A stretch of DNA of 64,000 bases, from NCBI RefSeq assembly GCF_040802235.1, contig NC_133164.1:89272302-89336301 (forward strand), written 5' to 3'. Positions within the stretch are counted from its first letter, which is position 1, and each line of letters opens with the position of its first letter. This DNA comes from Manis javanica. Taxonomy: Eukaryota; Chordata; Mammalia; Pholidota; Manidae. The position numbers and the translations under genes are program-made. Of the stretch, positions 1 to 12,535 are shown piece after piece. The notes under the pieces are model-generated. The model made no database searches. It was not told where the DNA came from and worked only from the letters and a program-made list of their open reading frames with translations.

Positions 1-2577
1 GTCTTGAGCTGAGGTTGAGTCGATTAAAGAGTCAGTGACTTATTGCCACATACCCATGGCTGTCAGTGCAGAATTTTAATTCTAACTTGTACTGACTCAC
101 TGGGATGACCTTTACTGGGGCATGTCACCACACCGTCACCTCATAGCCACAAGAGAGAGGGCCCACTGGGGGTTTGCCTGACTGAAGAAAGCCCATGGCC
201 ATGTAAAAAGAGAATTAAAATGTTTTATTCTTTCTATATACCTGTATGTGTGTGTGTAGATGCATTTGACCCTGCACCACTGATTCATCTGCTACCATGT
301 CCACATCACTTTTCACACATGCATCACGCCCGAGAAAGGGCAAGGGGGACTGAGTGTATAAGCCTTAGTTACAGAGCTTGAAGCAGTCTGACGATGCAGG
401 ATGGAAGACTTCCAGAGGAGAGAGCAAGCAGAGCACCTGCCTTCTCCATGGTCCTAGATGTCTCAGTGCTCAGCCGTAAATACTTGCTAACGGATTTCCT
501 TAGCTGGATCATTGTGAGACGGTAATTTTGTTGAGGGGTATGATGAATGTGGTTTCTTTGGCTAGTCGGCTAATACTTAAGAAGCACCTGCTTTCATGGG
601 GCAAATTGGGAAGGAAACACAAAGTACTCAAAGTGTCTCTATCACGAGAAATATATGCCCTTGACCATCTTCTCCTGGGGTCTGTCACTTGTAGCGTTCT
701 GATGAGCCACCCGGGTTCCCAGCCCACTCTGCTCCCTGGCGAGTGCCTGGCAGGTGGACAGCTTTTCTGAGAAGCAGGGCTGCTGGCATCGAGATGCTGC
801 CTGCAGAGCGCCCTACCATCCATCTGCCTTGAGTCTCCTGCCAACCCCAGGGATGTCTGATGGATGACACGGGCCGCCAACCCAGACATGGGGAGGGCAG
901 GCTGCATCCTTCCTGGGTCTTAAAATCAGGCTAATGCTCTTGAATTTGGGGTGATTTGGCTGGTGTTTAGCATTTACAAAATGGAATCAAGTCATTGGTT
1001 CATGTTGTTAAAAGACTCATCTTAATTTTAAATTCTATTTTGGATGGGTTTGGGGAACGGGGAGTTGTATTGGTTTCCATTAAGTTGGGAGGGGGACTGA
1101 GGATGAAAAAATTCTATCAAGGGGTTTCCATTTGCTTGTCTGATGAATGAGCTTTCTAAAGGAAAAGGAAGATGAGCCATAGGGTGGGAGTGAAGGTCAT
1201 TGCCAGGGCCACCCCTGGGGTGGGGTGTGTCCCAGGGACTCCCCCAGCCTCAGGTTTTGGCAGAGAGTCGGGGGCAGCCTGAGCTTATGTGCAAGAGAAA
1301 GGCAGCCACTCAGGAGACTGTTCGAGAGGACCCTCGGGTTCTTCCCTCCCGCCTCCACCATGGGGCGGGCTCAGCCCCTGGCCTGCTGCACTCTCAGGCC
1401 TGCCCTGGGACCTCACAGCTGTCCCTGTGCACAGATGCCTGTGGGGAAGCCCTGCCAAGTCCCCTGCATGCCTCGGGACAGACTAGCCACTCTCTCTCTC
1501 GTAGTTTCTCTCTCTCGTCAGCCCTGTCTGTTAAGTCTGGTAAGAAATGGGCACCAACCAAGCAGACAGGCTACTGCAGCTACCCTGGGGAGGAGGGGGC
1601 AGCAGGCCTGCTGTGCACCCTGCCTGTGAAGGGTGCCACCCCAGTGCACAGAGTACCTGCCCTCAGGGCCTGTGCCCAAGCCCAGTGACACAGGAGAAGC
1701 CCCTACTTCCCTTCCCCACAGTCAAACCTGTGGTAAAGCAGGAAACCACCAAATGCAGAACTGTTTGTGTCCTTGCGTTTTTATTTTATATTAAAAATAC
1801 CCCTACCAGAGTTCCTGTTGCCCTCAACCAGCAGGCCCCGTCTGGGGCAGCCCCTTACTCCACACAGGTCACCTGTGCCACAGCCCCTGCCTCACTGCTG
1901 GGAGAGCTGGGGACATTGAAGTGCCCTGCCCTCATTACTCTGTCCTGTCCCCTTCACTCCCCCAGCAACAAATGGAGCTGTATGGCCCCTGATGGTGGAA
2001 TTCCCCGGCTTGGACATTTCCGACTCAGTGCTGCCGGCTGGCCCTGCCCCTCCACCCTGGCTGCCTCTGTAACTCATCAGGACCTGAGGCCTCCTCACCC
2101 CCTCCACAGTCTGCATACGCGGGGGAAGGGGTAGGCGGGAGAACAAGTAACTTTGAGGCAGGTCATTATGTCACTTGTTAATTGTGTTACCAGCAATGGA
2201 CGAAGTCCTACCAAGAAAGGGGCTTGGGGGGGTGCCTCATGACTCGCCTCTTCCAGGGGCAGCCTGAGTTCATTTCCAGGGGTCTCAGGGTCATTTGGCT
2301 AAGGACAGCGCTAACCCCATCACAGCAGGGCCAGGGAGAGAGTGCTGAGGGCAGAGAAAGGAGGGAACAAGACTGTGAGTCTGGAGTCATGTAACACCAG
2401 TTTAGCCCAGCACAGAATGCCCGGGTGCCAGCTCAGAGAGCCCCACCCCATAAAGGACCATTCAGACTTCAAAACAGGTAGTCAGGAAGTCTACAAGCTC
2501 AGGGCTGGTTGAACTGTGAGGACAAGAGTGGCGAGTGGGGTACTTCCCCTGTACCATCTCCCACCACCACCTTGTAA
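1..2577. other. Unique non-coding DNA, no gene seen
   Basis: All open frames here are short, overlap on both strands and match no family I recognise. The part from about 1200 to 2130 is GC-rich with short CT runs near 1488-1515. No splice-bounded coding exon or RNA gene was identified. Confidence 0.6.
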
Positions 2578-2660
2578 CCCTGTGGTTCTCAAAGTCTGGT
2601 CCATGGACCAGCAGCTTTGGCATCACCTGGGGCTCGTTACAAATGCAGAACCTGCATTCC
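2578..2660 (+). mobile_element. MER5: MER5-type hAT-Charlie fragment
   Basis: The stretch starts with a TGTGGTTCTCAAAGTCTGGTC-like terminus and continues with the 'accagcag...catcacctggg...aatgcagaa' order typical of the MER5A non-autonomous element. Only the 5' half is recognisable. Confidence 0.7.
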
Positions 2661-3609
2661 GGTGGAGATTTGTATGCGCTAAAATCCTGAGAGGCATTGT
2701 TCCTCCATGTGAACATAGAAAATGAAATTCTGTCTAAAAAAAGGTACCATTCATCAGACAGAGAAAGGAGCAGAGATACTGTAGATGGTTTAACACCGAA
2801 AGAGAAAAATAGTGCCAATCTCTCACTGAAGGTTTTGACATCTGTTTACCTAGCTGCTTCATCTACCATTTTCTGGATGCACATGGCCAGAAATATTTAA
2901 ACTGGACTAAGCTACGGGTCACCTGTTGCAGGTCCCAAGTGCAGAGTTGGCTAATGGGATTGCCTCATCCAGTGCTGAGTGGGGTCATTGCCCGATGAGG
3001 CTTGTCTCCCAGGTTCTCGGGCCCGTGGCTGGGGAGCTGTGCCTTTGGAGGGTCAGGGCTGCTGCAGGTGCTGGAGCATGAGTCCCTTCCATCACAGCTG
3101 GGGAGCTGTGCAGTAGTGGCCTTGGGGACATCGCGGATGAGATCTCCAGCAATGGGGGGCCACCTAGCATTTTAAAAATGTGTCTTACACTGGATTCTGT
3201 GGATGACAGCATGATTCCAAGGGCCTGCCCCTGGGGGGGCTTCCCGATACTGGGGAGGGACCACTGGGAGCAGGTGGAAAGCACATTTACCAGGTGCCAA
3301 AGGGAGCCCGACAACGCAGAAGCTCCAGGACAGACCAGACTCCCCGAAGGGCCTGGAACAGACAGGGCCAAGGCAGAGGTTGGGAGTCGCCACTCAGGAC
3401 TCAGCCTGGCATGTGGATGACAAGGCAAGCTAAGTGAAGCGCAATTGTTTGGTCCTAGGAGTGAACACCAAGGACATAGGGTGAAATCAGACTCTGCCAG
3501 GGCACCTGGACAGGTTGGTGAGAAGCCAGAGTCATGAACTCTGATAGACAGAAAACCCCTGGACACTTCATGGAGGTGGAACTGCAAAGGACTTAATATT
3601 CACCACGTA
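2661..3609. other. Unique non-coding DNA
   Basis: No repeat or gene recognised. A 200-codon open frame on the minus strand (2985-3587) has no recognisable domain and overlaps other chance frames. Confidence 0.5.
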
Positions 3610-3835
3610 GATGCCATGCACCAACCCTGGGTGAGACCATTAAAGCACAGGTTCTTATTCAACCCCTAAACAGACGGTAAGGTTAGATATCATGCTTCTG
3701 TCTCATATGTGAGGAGACTGAGGCTCTGAAGGCTTACATTCCCAGGATCCCACAGCTGTGAAGTGGTAAAGGCAGGATTCACATCTAAGTCTGTCTGATT
3801 CGAAGCCCAACCAGCTGTCCTGCCTTAATCTTGTG
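3610..3835 (-). repeat. MIR: MIR SINE
   Basis: Read on the minus strand, the segment has the MIR core: the complement of 'gaggagactgaggctctgaagg', then the 'cacagctgtgaagtgg' and 'gattcacatctaagtctgtctg' blocks in the usual order and spacing. It is heavily diverged, as expected for an ancient SINE. Confidence 0.85.
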
Positions 3836-4499
3836 TCAGAGAAGCTGAGAAAGTGGATGGTCAGAGCCAGGCTGATAGCAAATGTCCTGGATATGCTGCC
3901 CTGCTGGCCTCTCAGGTTCAGTGGGACCTCCCCTATGCACCCAGTGGCCACCAGCTCCTTTCAGGCAGAGAGGAGAAGGGGTCTGGAGGTGCTAAATGGA
4001 AGTGTCCTCTCAGGCATGGGCAGCGGTCATAGCTGAGGGGGAACACACTTCTGAGCCCTGGTAGAACACGGGCTTTTTGCAAAACGTGCTTCTGCAGTAG
4101 GTGAGCTAAGGGCTTTTGAAACTAAGCAGATGCTCACAGTGTGGTAACATGGCCAGCACTGGTGTACACCAACCTTGCACTAGGGAGTTTCTCATTGCGT
4201 GTGTGGGTTTCCACTGTGTGTTACAATGAACACACATTCTCCTTGCCCTGTGACTGTGTGTCCCTGGCTGTGCCCCCTCATCAGTGTGTGACTAGGAAAT
4301 GCATGTATTTTTCTCTAAGGCTAAGCCCAGCACGTCTCCAGCAGGCAGCTGGCAGGGAAGGCAAAGTCCAGGGATCACGAACCGTAGGAGACTCTTCATG
4401 CTTCAGCTCCCAGTGTCACCTGCAGGACAGCAGCCCTTGTTCCGATGTCCAGAGAGACACTTTTATGGACATACCTGCTACTCGGTGGCACAGGGTCAG
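3836..4499. other. Unique non-coding DNA
   Basis: Nothing recognisable beyond chance open frames. Confidence 0.5.
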
Positions 4500-4562
4500 G
4501 AGGGCAGGTATCCAATCCCCAAGCACAGTGCCTTGGTTCATGGAATTCAAGTAAATGTTGGT
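4500..4562 (+). repeat. L2: L2 3'-end fragment
   Basis: The pattern 'ccccaagcacagtgcctt...aagtaaatgttgg' matches the L2 3' terminus, usually 'cccagcacagtgcctggcacatag...ataaatgtttg'. It is short, so the call is moderate. Confidence 0.5.
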
Positions 4563-6595
4563 AAAGACAAAGGAACCATCACTTAACAGTCACCCCATTG
4601 GGCGAATTGTTCTCTGTCTGCAGCTCTGATCAATTCTCTGCTCAGGTGTGACCTTGCAGACCCCACCCGCCAGGGCCCTGGCCCTCCAGCTGTAGGGTAG
4701 GCTCTGCTGGGAGAAAGGGGAGCAGAACAAGGGTCAGCTTGTGTTCCACAGCCCAGGCCCTACCCCACCCAAAGCACCCTGCTGGTCCCAGGGCCTCACT
4801 ACCCCGTGTTCGTCCCTTAACCAGGCCACACCTCCATAAATAGTTCCCTGTCTGAGTTGACTTCCACTGCCCCCATCCCATGCGCCAGACCCACTGGGCA
4901 CGCCCAGCTGGCAGAGCAGGACATGGTGTTTTATTAAGCATGGGCAAAGGGGGGCCATCTGTACTTCCAAAGCATTCTGGAAACAAGCAGAGAAATTGTC
5001 CCGTGAGAGCATAGAGAATGTATGGGAAAGATCAGGGAGATCACATGCCCCTTACAAAGAAAGGCAGTTTGGCTACAAGGACCCTGGCCCCGTAGCAGCC
5101 CCCAAGGTGCGGTGGTATCCAGGCCCCTCCCTGCCAACTGGGCAGTCCTTGAGGTTCCTGGTAGTCTGCTGTGAGGGGTTTCTGCTCACAGAAGATGACC
5201 CAAAAAACTCAGTGGGCCCAATGGGGAGGCTCATGGCAGCTTCTACCAGAGCCATTTGCTGTAAATGACTTTTTAAAAACCCCGGCTTAAGGAAAAGGAA
5301 GCAGATCCCCTTTGAGGCATATCTAGAAGTCCCCAGCGACCCCTACATGTTGTTTTAAGAGATTCTAAGCCAGATGTCATTTTTTCCTAAGGCAGCTGCC
5401 TTCTCCCATGAAACCAATTTTCATTTTTATTTGCAAAATAAAAACAAGACACAAGTGGAGTAGATTACTTACCCTCTCCTCCCCAGTATGTATCAGAAAG
5501 TGGGGCAGAAGCAGTTTTCAAGGGGGTCACAGGGGCCAGAGGCTTTTCTGGGAGAGCACGCAGCCAGCAGCAGGAGAGCCCAGAACTGAAGGGATGGTTT
5601 CGGCAGCCACCCTCAGAGAGCCCAGAAGGGGTGCCCTGGGAGAGGCAGGCAGAGAAGGGAAGGAAGGGGCTCAGAGCAGACGAATGGAAGGACGTCAAGC
5701 CAGCCACTGAGCACTGCGTGCCCTCTAAGGGGTCTTACTCTCTCCCATCAGAGGGGCTTCCAGAGGATCAAGTGGGTGGTACAGTAAACACCTGTAGGTG
5801 TCCCATAAATAGCAACAATTATTAGTTCTTCTGGCTAAACTTAACGGAGTCAGCAAAATAATCATTTAAAATCTTGCTTTATGGAGGAAGCTATTGGAGC
5901 ACAGACAGGCATCTAGGACCAGTGGGGCCACATATAGTGCCTCGTTTTGGTTTCCAGGGCCTCAGGGCTGCTTCCGTGCTATTGCTGCACAGCTGTGTGG
6001 CCCGCCCGCCCAGGGAGCTGGGTTGAGTGGGTCCCAGGAGGCAGGCTGGAATTCAGTCCTAGCTTCGCTGTTTTTTTTAAAAAAACCCTGAGTTCCAAGC
6101 CCTAACCCCCAGCCCAGCCCTAGTCCTACTGGGGTGCAGTGGAGTGAGGCAGGAGCATTGTCTAAGTCCTCCCCAAGAGCACCCTTCAGACATGATGGGA
6201 AATTGATGCTGTTCAGGTCACCGGGATCTCCGGCCCAGATAAGATTTCCAATGTTTTCAGAGTAAAACTGCAGGAGAACAAGGGGGCGAGGCAGGGGTAC
6301 AAAGAGAACAAAATCACTGTTGGTAGGAAGTCTGTGACCCCTGCACCCCAGGACAGCTGAGATGAGCAGTGGGGAGCACCTAGAATGTTCTCACAGCAGA
6401 GTGTGAGACTCCACAGTCCTGCTCACTTTGGAGGAGTGACGCTAAGGATGCCTCTTTGGGGGTGGCCTGAGCTGCAGGGCCCTACCTGGGCCCCCTGCTT
6501 TCCCACCTGACACTGGCAGCTGAGCCCACTCATCCTGTTTGCCAGGCCAGACAGGTCCAGGGTTCCCTGCTGGGGCCAGAGGCTCTTCCTGCCAG
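4563..6595. other. Unique GC-rich non-coding DNA
   Basis: No gene or clear repeat recognised. Open frames on both strands are short and mutually overlapping. A weak MIR/L2-like end may lie near 5770-5825. Confidence 0.5.
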
Positions 6596-6797
6596 TACAC
6601 ATGCACATGCACGTGCACGCGCGTGCACACACTCACACACAGGTATACACACAGGACACACACACTGGCATAGACACAGATACACATGCACACACACAAC
6701 ACACACACAAACAGATACATACAGACACACACACAGGCATACACACAGATACATGAGCGTGCAAACACACAGTACAGTCACATTCACACATACACCC
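6596..6797. repeat. Imperfect (CA)n microsatellite
   Basis: About 200 bp of interrupted CA repeats with CATG, CACG and ACAGATAC variants. Its first 40 bases alternate purine and pyrimidine almost perfectly (cacgtgcacgcgcgtgcac). The Cys/Val-rich minus-strand and Thr/His-rich plus-strand open frames here are by-products of the repeat. Confidence 0.95.
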
Positions 6798-8154
6798 TGC
6801 ATTTGATACCATTTTCTCACAACTCGGAACCATCCACTCCCACAGTCACCCAGGGGAGGTGCCAGCAGCAGGGTAAGGATGGACAGGGGACAGTGGGGCT
6901 GGGCACTGAGTCCTAGATAATGAACGCCCTGCCCCATTCAGGGCAAGCAGTTACACAAATGGCAGCCAGCACTAGCCCTGAGGACTTTGATGTCCCCATT
7001 TCACCTCTCTATTCAGAGGGCTGGGGCACCTGCCATTCCACCCTGGGTGGAGGACTGTGACCAGCCCTGGGCTACAGAGGAGGGGCGGGGACCACCGAGG
7101 ATGGGTGCAAGGCTGCCTAGCCCTTGCCCTGCCACAGAAACTTGGACACAGAGGAGCTGGTGGCAGTGGGAGTCAGAGAGAGGTAACAAGGAAGGGTGTC
7201 TCCCAGAGCATGGCCGGGTGCCCTGACTCCCTTCCCTGTTCCTGTGGCTGCGCTGGTTCCGGCTGGACATCTCCTGACTCCTGTGCTATTCGCTCATGTA
7301 CTCACGCTCCCCAGAGGCCCACTGCTGAGCACACAGAGGTGCTGGCTGCCGCTCAGGGACCCAGGAGCAGGAGAGGCACGTGATCTCTGCCACTTGGTGG
7401 CAGCCACCCCACCTGTTGGCTGGCGAATGGAAGCTGGGCATGGTGTGGCAGCCTTTTGCTCAGGTCACCCCAGCGCTAGCTCCAGGTTCTCGTAGGGAAT
7501 ATGAGACCCTGCAGCACAGAGGCCTCCTCCCTGGTGACATGAAGGTCAGCAACCACCACGAAGTGGGGATTCCAGGGCTCACTAACCTGGGCTGCTGTCC
7601 ATGCAGGCGGCCTTGGAAGGAGGCCGTCAGCCTGGCATCATGGCAGGTGGAGTTCATTGGCTTCTCGCCCTCTAGTCTCCCTCCTGCAGGTTTCCCCACT
7701 GGGGCTCAGGAAGCATGCATGCAGGGTGGCTGGCTGCCTGGCCTGCCTGCCCAGTCCCCACTCTGGGGCAGCGTGTTCTGACCCAGTGCCTGGAGAGTGG
7801 GGGCCGCACACTCGGCCCTACAGCCACTCCGCGCAGGGCCTGCCACCAGTCCCTCAGGCCGTCAGAGGCACCCGACCGCCACCCCTCAGTAAGGTGCACA
7901 CATCAGCACCAGGTGGGACCTGCCGCCGGCTCCCTCAGGGTGCACCCTGAAGAGCCCGGGCGGTCTCAGGAACAGATGTGGCTCCACTGTTATGTGGCCC
8001 GACAATGCCTTTCTCATCACAGCACCCACGGCCAGAGAGGGAGGGGCCGGGCCCTGCTGACCTCAGACCAGCTCGGGACGAGCACATGGCTCAGGTGGGT
8101 GCCCAGGCAGGAGGTTGCAGGGGCTGCCACAGCCCCGGCCCCCAGCAAACAATG
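6798..8154. other. Unique GC-rich non-coding DNA
   Basis: GC-rich with several overlapping open frames of up to 170 codons (for example 7715-8227 plus). None has a recognisable domain. High GC reduces chance stop codons and explains them. Confidence 0.5.
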
Positions 8155-8458
8155 GGAGGCTGTTCAGTCGCAGTTCTGGAGGCCAGGAGTCCAAGATCAA
8201 GGTGCCAGCAAGGCTGGTTTCTGCTGAGGCCTTCCTGCTGTCTCCTCACACGGACTCTCTCTTCTCCGTGTGCACAGGCCCCTGGTGACCCCGTGCCCTC
8301 ACTTCCTCAGGTCAGGACAGCAGTCACCCACGTGGACCTCATTTAACTGTAATGACCTCTTTGAAGGCCTCCTCTCCCAGCTCTCACATTCTGAGGTCTT
8401 GGGGGTTAGGGCTCCAGTGTATATACTTGGGGGACACAGTTGAGCCCACAACACTCAG
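8155..8458 (-). mobile_element. MLT1: MaLR (MLT1-type) LTR, antisense
   Basis: Read on the minus strand this follows the MLT1 LTR layout. On the plus strand it starts with 'cagttctggaggccaggagtcc' (complement of the LTR 3' part) and ends 'gggttagggctcc...gggggacacagttgagccca' (complement of the LTR 5' part). The middle is diverged or deleted. Confidence 0.75.
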
Positions 8459-9539
8459 GGTGTACATTCTGTGCTGCCAAGGCCCCTCCCACGCTCCTTT
8501 CAGATTCTGCCGATGTGTCAGGGCAAAACCCATGCACACGCGTCCAGACGGGACCCTTCCCATCCTCCGCTTGGCCCAGCGGCCGGCTTCCAGCACAGTC
8601 TCCCTACATTCTGGGCTATTCCATGTTCCCTGCAGCCCCACCCACCTCCAGCTCTCCATGTTCTGCTCTCAGAATGGGGCTGCTTCCCTCTCTCCTAGGG
8701 TACTCCTGGGCTGCTTTGCCTGTACAATGCCATCATTTTTCTCACTGGCTGTCCCCTCCCTGCACCGCCAGTCCACAGCCTGTGCTTCTTTCTTCCTACG
8801 ACTCCCCATCTCTGCCCTGCTCCACACCTGGGATCTCCTGCCCCGTCCCCTTTTCCTTCCTCAACGCTCCCTTTGGCACTTGGCTGCCACCTGTCCTGCT
8901 CACCTCGCTAAGGGTGCCCTGTTCCCCTACTCATCCTTCCAGGCTTCCCCAGGACCTCAGCACCCATGTCCCAGAGATAACCCCATTAAGCACACACAAC
9001 GCCCCACAATGTCAATTTAACTGAGACCTCTGTGGCTGCCTAGTGTGGGGAGTCCCTACAAGCCCCAGCCACTTTTGGGGGGTGGATGTTTTCCATAGCT
9101 GCCAGGTCACTGAGGCCCTTAAAGTTTCGTTTTTGCTCTGTAGGGTTCCCAGAGCTCACAGCCCTCAGCAATTTGACCTCACCAGGGCATCCAAAGTGTT
9201 GTGTCCTGAGACTCAACCATCCAGAAAAGACAGCACAAGCTTTTTATTTTTCCCATAGTGGCTCAACTGATTCTCAGGAAATCTCTACCATGGTTCTAAA
9301 TAAAACAATGAGTCCCAGCTGCCGAGAACTGAATAGGAATCAAGATTCTTATGGAGAAGCAGTGAGGGAGGAGAATTCTATATTTATGATATAGACTTTC
9401 CCAAATTGAAACAATTCTTTCCATTCCTATTAAGATAAGATCTGGACTTCTGTTGCTGAAAGAAATTTCCAGAGACCAGTTACTATTAAGGACCAAATAG
9501 TTTGCTGGAAAATGAAGGAGGTATTTGACAAGCACTCGT
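8459..9539. other. Unique non-coding DNA
   Basis: C-rich on the plus strand from 8470 to 8990, giving long chance open frames (8352-9020 and 8440-9024) in two frames at once. No coding signature recognised. Confidence 0.5.
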
Positions 9540-9712
9540 CAAGGTGTGGTGTCCTACTAGGACCAGACACATCAGAATCACTGGGGTGCCTTTTAGAAAT
9601 GAAAGGCCCTGAGAACGCTCGAATCTCTGAGGGTAAGCTCTAGGAATCCATATTTGCAACAGGTCCCTCAGTGAGTTTTCTACATTCAGAAGGTTGAGAG
9701 TCATAGCTTTAA
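9540..9712 (+). mobile_element. MER5: MER5-type hAT-Charlie element
   Basis: The order 'aaggtgtggt...accagacacatcagaatcactgggg...ttagaaatg...aatccatatttgcaacagg...gaaggttgagagtcat' matches a diverged MER5A/B element. Its end mirrors the 'tttgagaaccactg' terminus. Confidence 0.65.
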
Positions 9713-9784
9713 GAAGTTGAAGGCTTTAAGCAAGTCACAGATGGAAGGCAAAGATTCAGTTCCCTGGAAGGCTCCTCTGGCTCT

Positions 9785-10022
9785 CTATCTTCACATGGTC
9801 CTCTTTCCTCGGTGTCTATCTGCATTTCTGTCATCTTATAAGGACACTAGTCATATGATTAGGGCTCTCCTTAAACCAATGTGATTTTGTCTTAACCTGA
9901 TTACATCTACAAAGACCCTATTTCCAAATAAGGTCACAGGGTCATGTTCTCTGGTGCTTATGGTTAGGACTTGAACATATCTTTGGAGGAGAGGGGGTGT
10001 ACACAGTTCAAATCATAATTCA
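9785..10022 (-). mobile_element. MLT1: MaLR (MLT1-type) LTR 5' half, antisense
   Basis: The plus strand reads 'cttcacatggtcctctttcc', then 'cttataaggacactagtcatatg', 'acctgattacatctacaaagacc', 'ctatttccaaataaggtcac' and 'ggttaggacttgaacat'. This is the exact order of the complement of an MLT1 LTR 5' half. Confidence 0.9.
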
Positions 10023-12289
10023 ACACAATCACTTTTTTGTGGGTTTTTGTGTTTTGTTTTATCGTCAGTGGAACATGAGTAAAGGTGATATGTATAACTT
10101 TCCACGTCAAAGCTTTTAAAAACCAGGTGTAGTTTCTACACTCTCCTTTTCCCTATTAAAGGAATTCAGGACACATCACCTCAATATATGTCACTTCAAT
10201 ATATTGATTATTTTGAACTGAAGGCACTTGAAATCTGTGAAGGCATGGAGAGGCTTTCTCTGAAGGCCCCTTACCTACCTAAGGGCTGATCCTCCTAAAG
10301 GAACTCAGCCGTCATGGATTCCCCTCCAGGAGTTTCACCTACCAGGAGAAATCAACTCTTCTCACAGGAGAGAAGCTGAGAAGCTGACACCACGCCCAGA
10401 CAGTCTGTCACCCCCACCACACTCCCATCTGCTCTTGCAAGGGCCCCTCCCTTTTCCTAACCACTGTGCATCACAGACCAGCTACAGACCCGAATGGTAG
10501 AGGAGAGACGGTCTGTCCTCCCCTACGCAATCCGCTGGAGAAATGCAGAGGACTCTGAAGATATAGGAGGTGGCAGAGCCACCAGATGGAAGGAGCCTGG
10601 GCCTCTGGTTCTCCGTGAGGGCAGGAACAGCCAGCCGACCAGGAGCTCCCACTCTGGTTTGCTGTGTCAGGGAGAAGTCAGCTTTTACTGTGTTAAACCC
10701 CTAACATGTGGGGTTTGGTTGGTTATGGTGCTATGGTGCTAACACCATCCTAAATTCCACAGCAAGAGAGGTCAGACTGGGGAGTTAAATGTAGGAATTA
10801 TCTGTGCACCTGTGGCAGTGGACACTACGGGACTGCATGGCACTGCCACAGGAGAAAGTACAGAGAGAAAAGAGGGATGATAATGTTTAACAACAGAGAG
10901 AGGAGCATGGGGTGTAAAGAAGAGAAAGAAAAAGCAGCCAGAGCAGTAGCAGGGCTTGCAGGGTGAAGGGTCATGGGCACCAAGGGACAAGAGACAGAAG
11001 TCCAGACAGGTCACGGGCCGGGAGGCCTAACCGTCACCTGGATCAAAGACGGGAACGTCCCGGAGGCACTCACTGAGCGAGGCCTTAGACGGCGGGAGGA
11101 TTGAGGACTGAGGAGGAAGTGGGGAATGGCGTAGGCTGGCAGGAACCTTTCTGAGAAAGCTGGCTGTGTGCGGGAGGGAGGGGCTGAGGCAGGAGCCTGA
11201 AACTGGGAGTCAGGGCTTTCCACCCCGATGCTCAGCCTGGACAGACAGTGACACAGTGCCTTGCCGCCCACAGTGACATGGTGTGGCTGTCCCACCACGT
11301 CTATTGGCATCTCTTCACTCTTTGGGGACCATCCTCCCAAGCACATCATGGAGTGTGACCTTGGAAACCTCCCCAGAGACCCATCAGCCTCATCAGGGCA
11401 CCACATCTACCTACAGGTTGTGCCTGGAGAGTCTCTGAAGCCCTCACTGTGCAGTCTCCCCAATCCAGAGCTGTGGTGTCATGACTCTTACCCAGTGCAG
11501 ACCCGCCTTGAACCAGACTTCTCACTCTTGATAAATTCGCAGCATGTCTAACCCACGCAGTCATGCTTTGCGGCCCCCCGCTGCCTCCCGCCAGGCACTC
11601 TGCCATGCCCTCAGCTCTGTCTTAACTGGTGCTGCCAATATTGGGGGAACCAACCTGTGACAATGTGGATGAAGAAAGAAGGCAATCTCGGTGTTTTTCA
11701 TTTTTTGTTTTGCTCTTGGTAAGTGGGAAGGACTAGAGGGTGTTTAAAGCCAGTTGAGGGAGAGTGGTCAGCCAGAAGGGAGAGATGGCCAGGCTCCTGA
11801 GAGGCAGGGGGTGCTGGAAGCAACATGAGTGGAGGTAGAGGGATTAATGTGAAGCTGGAGAGAAGGACTCCTCGGTGGTAAAAAAGAAGGGGAGGGACAA
11901 GCAGGTTTGCATGGTGAGAGAGGAAGGTGAGGGAGTCTCACCTGACAGCCTCCATTCCCACTGAGAAGTGAGGCCCATCTAGAAGGGAGGGAAAGGGGCT
12001 TGAAGAGACAGAAAGTGCTGGGCAGAGCTGTGGAAATGAGGAAGGTGAACAAGCCTCAGGAACCATTGCTTCTATAGTGCAGTCATTCAGGTTCAGTGCT
12101 TATAAATGTCACTGCCCCGTTCTATGACTCCCAGAATGAAAGAATGAGGACTTGTTTTTCACACCTGGATATGCGAGTGCTGATTGAGTTTCAGGTCACT
12201 TTACCTCACCATCACTTTCCATTTCCTGGGACACTCCAAGCATCCTGCAACTTAGAGCCAACTACCGCGGAAGCCATCCTGGACCATGA
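10023..12289. other. Unique non-coding DNA
   Basis: No gene or repeat family recognised. A modest CpG-bearing patch lies at about 11010-11100 and a purine-rich stretch at about 11760-12060. Neither comes with a recognisable exon. Confidence 0.5.
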
Positions 12290-12401
12290 TAAGGGCAGCG
12301 ACAGTAATGCTTACTGCTTGGCTGTGCTGGGCACTGTGCTAAACCTCATACAAACATAGATAGTCTACATACATGGGCATGTCTACCTGCATATATGGTG
12401 A

Positions 12402-12432
<31 letters not shown>

Positions 12433-12535
12433 ACTTTTTCCCATTTAGTTACTTCAACAGCCCTGTGAAGGAATTCAATTACCTTGCCCAATATACAGAC
12501 AGGAGGCGGGAGGCTCAGCAGGGTTCCCTACCTCC
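12290..12535 (-). repeat. MIR: MIR SINE interrupted by a CA tract
   Basis: The left part matches the complement of the MIR 3' half (ctgggcactgtgctaaacctcat). The right part (caacagccctgtgaaggaa, then ccttgcccaatatacagac) matches the continuing MIR core. A CA microsatellite has grown between them. Confidence 0.75.
12404..12432. repeat. (AC)n microsatellite
   Basis: An uninterrupted AC dinucleotide run of about 14 units lies inside the MIR. It is a likely polymorphic site. Confidence 0.95.

Noticed and set aside
6442..6937. Cys/Val-rich minus-strand frames
   Set aside because: Translation of the CA microsatellite.
8352..9024. 222- and 194-codon plus-strand frames
   Set aside because: They overlap each other in different frames over C-rich DNA, match no family, and the first begins in an MLT1 LTR.
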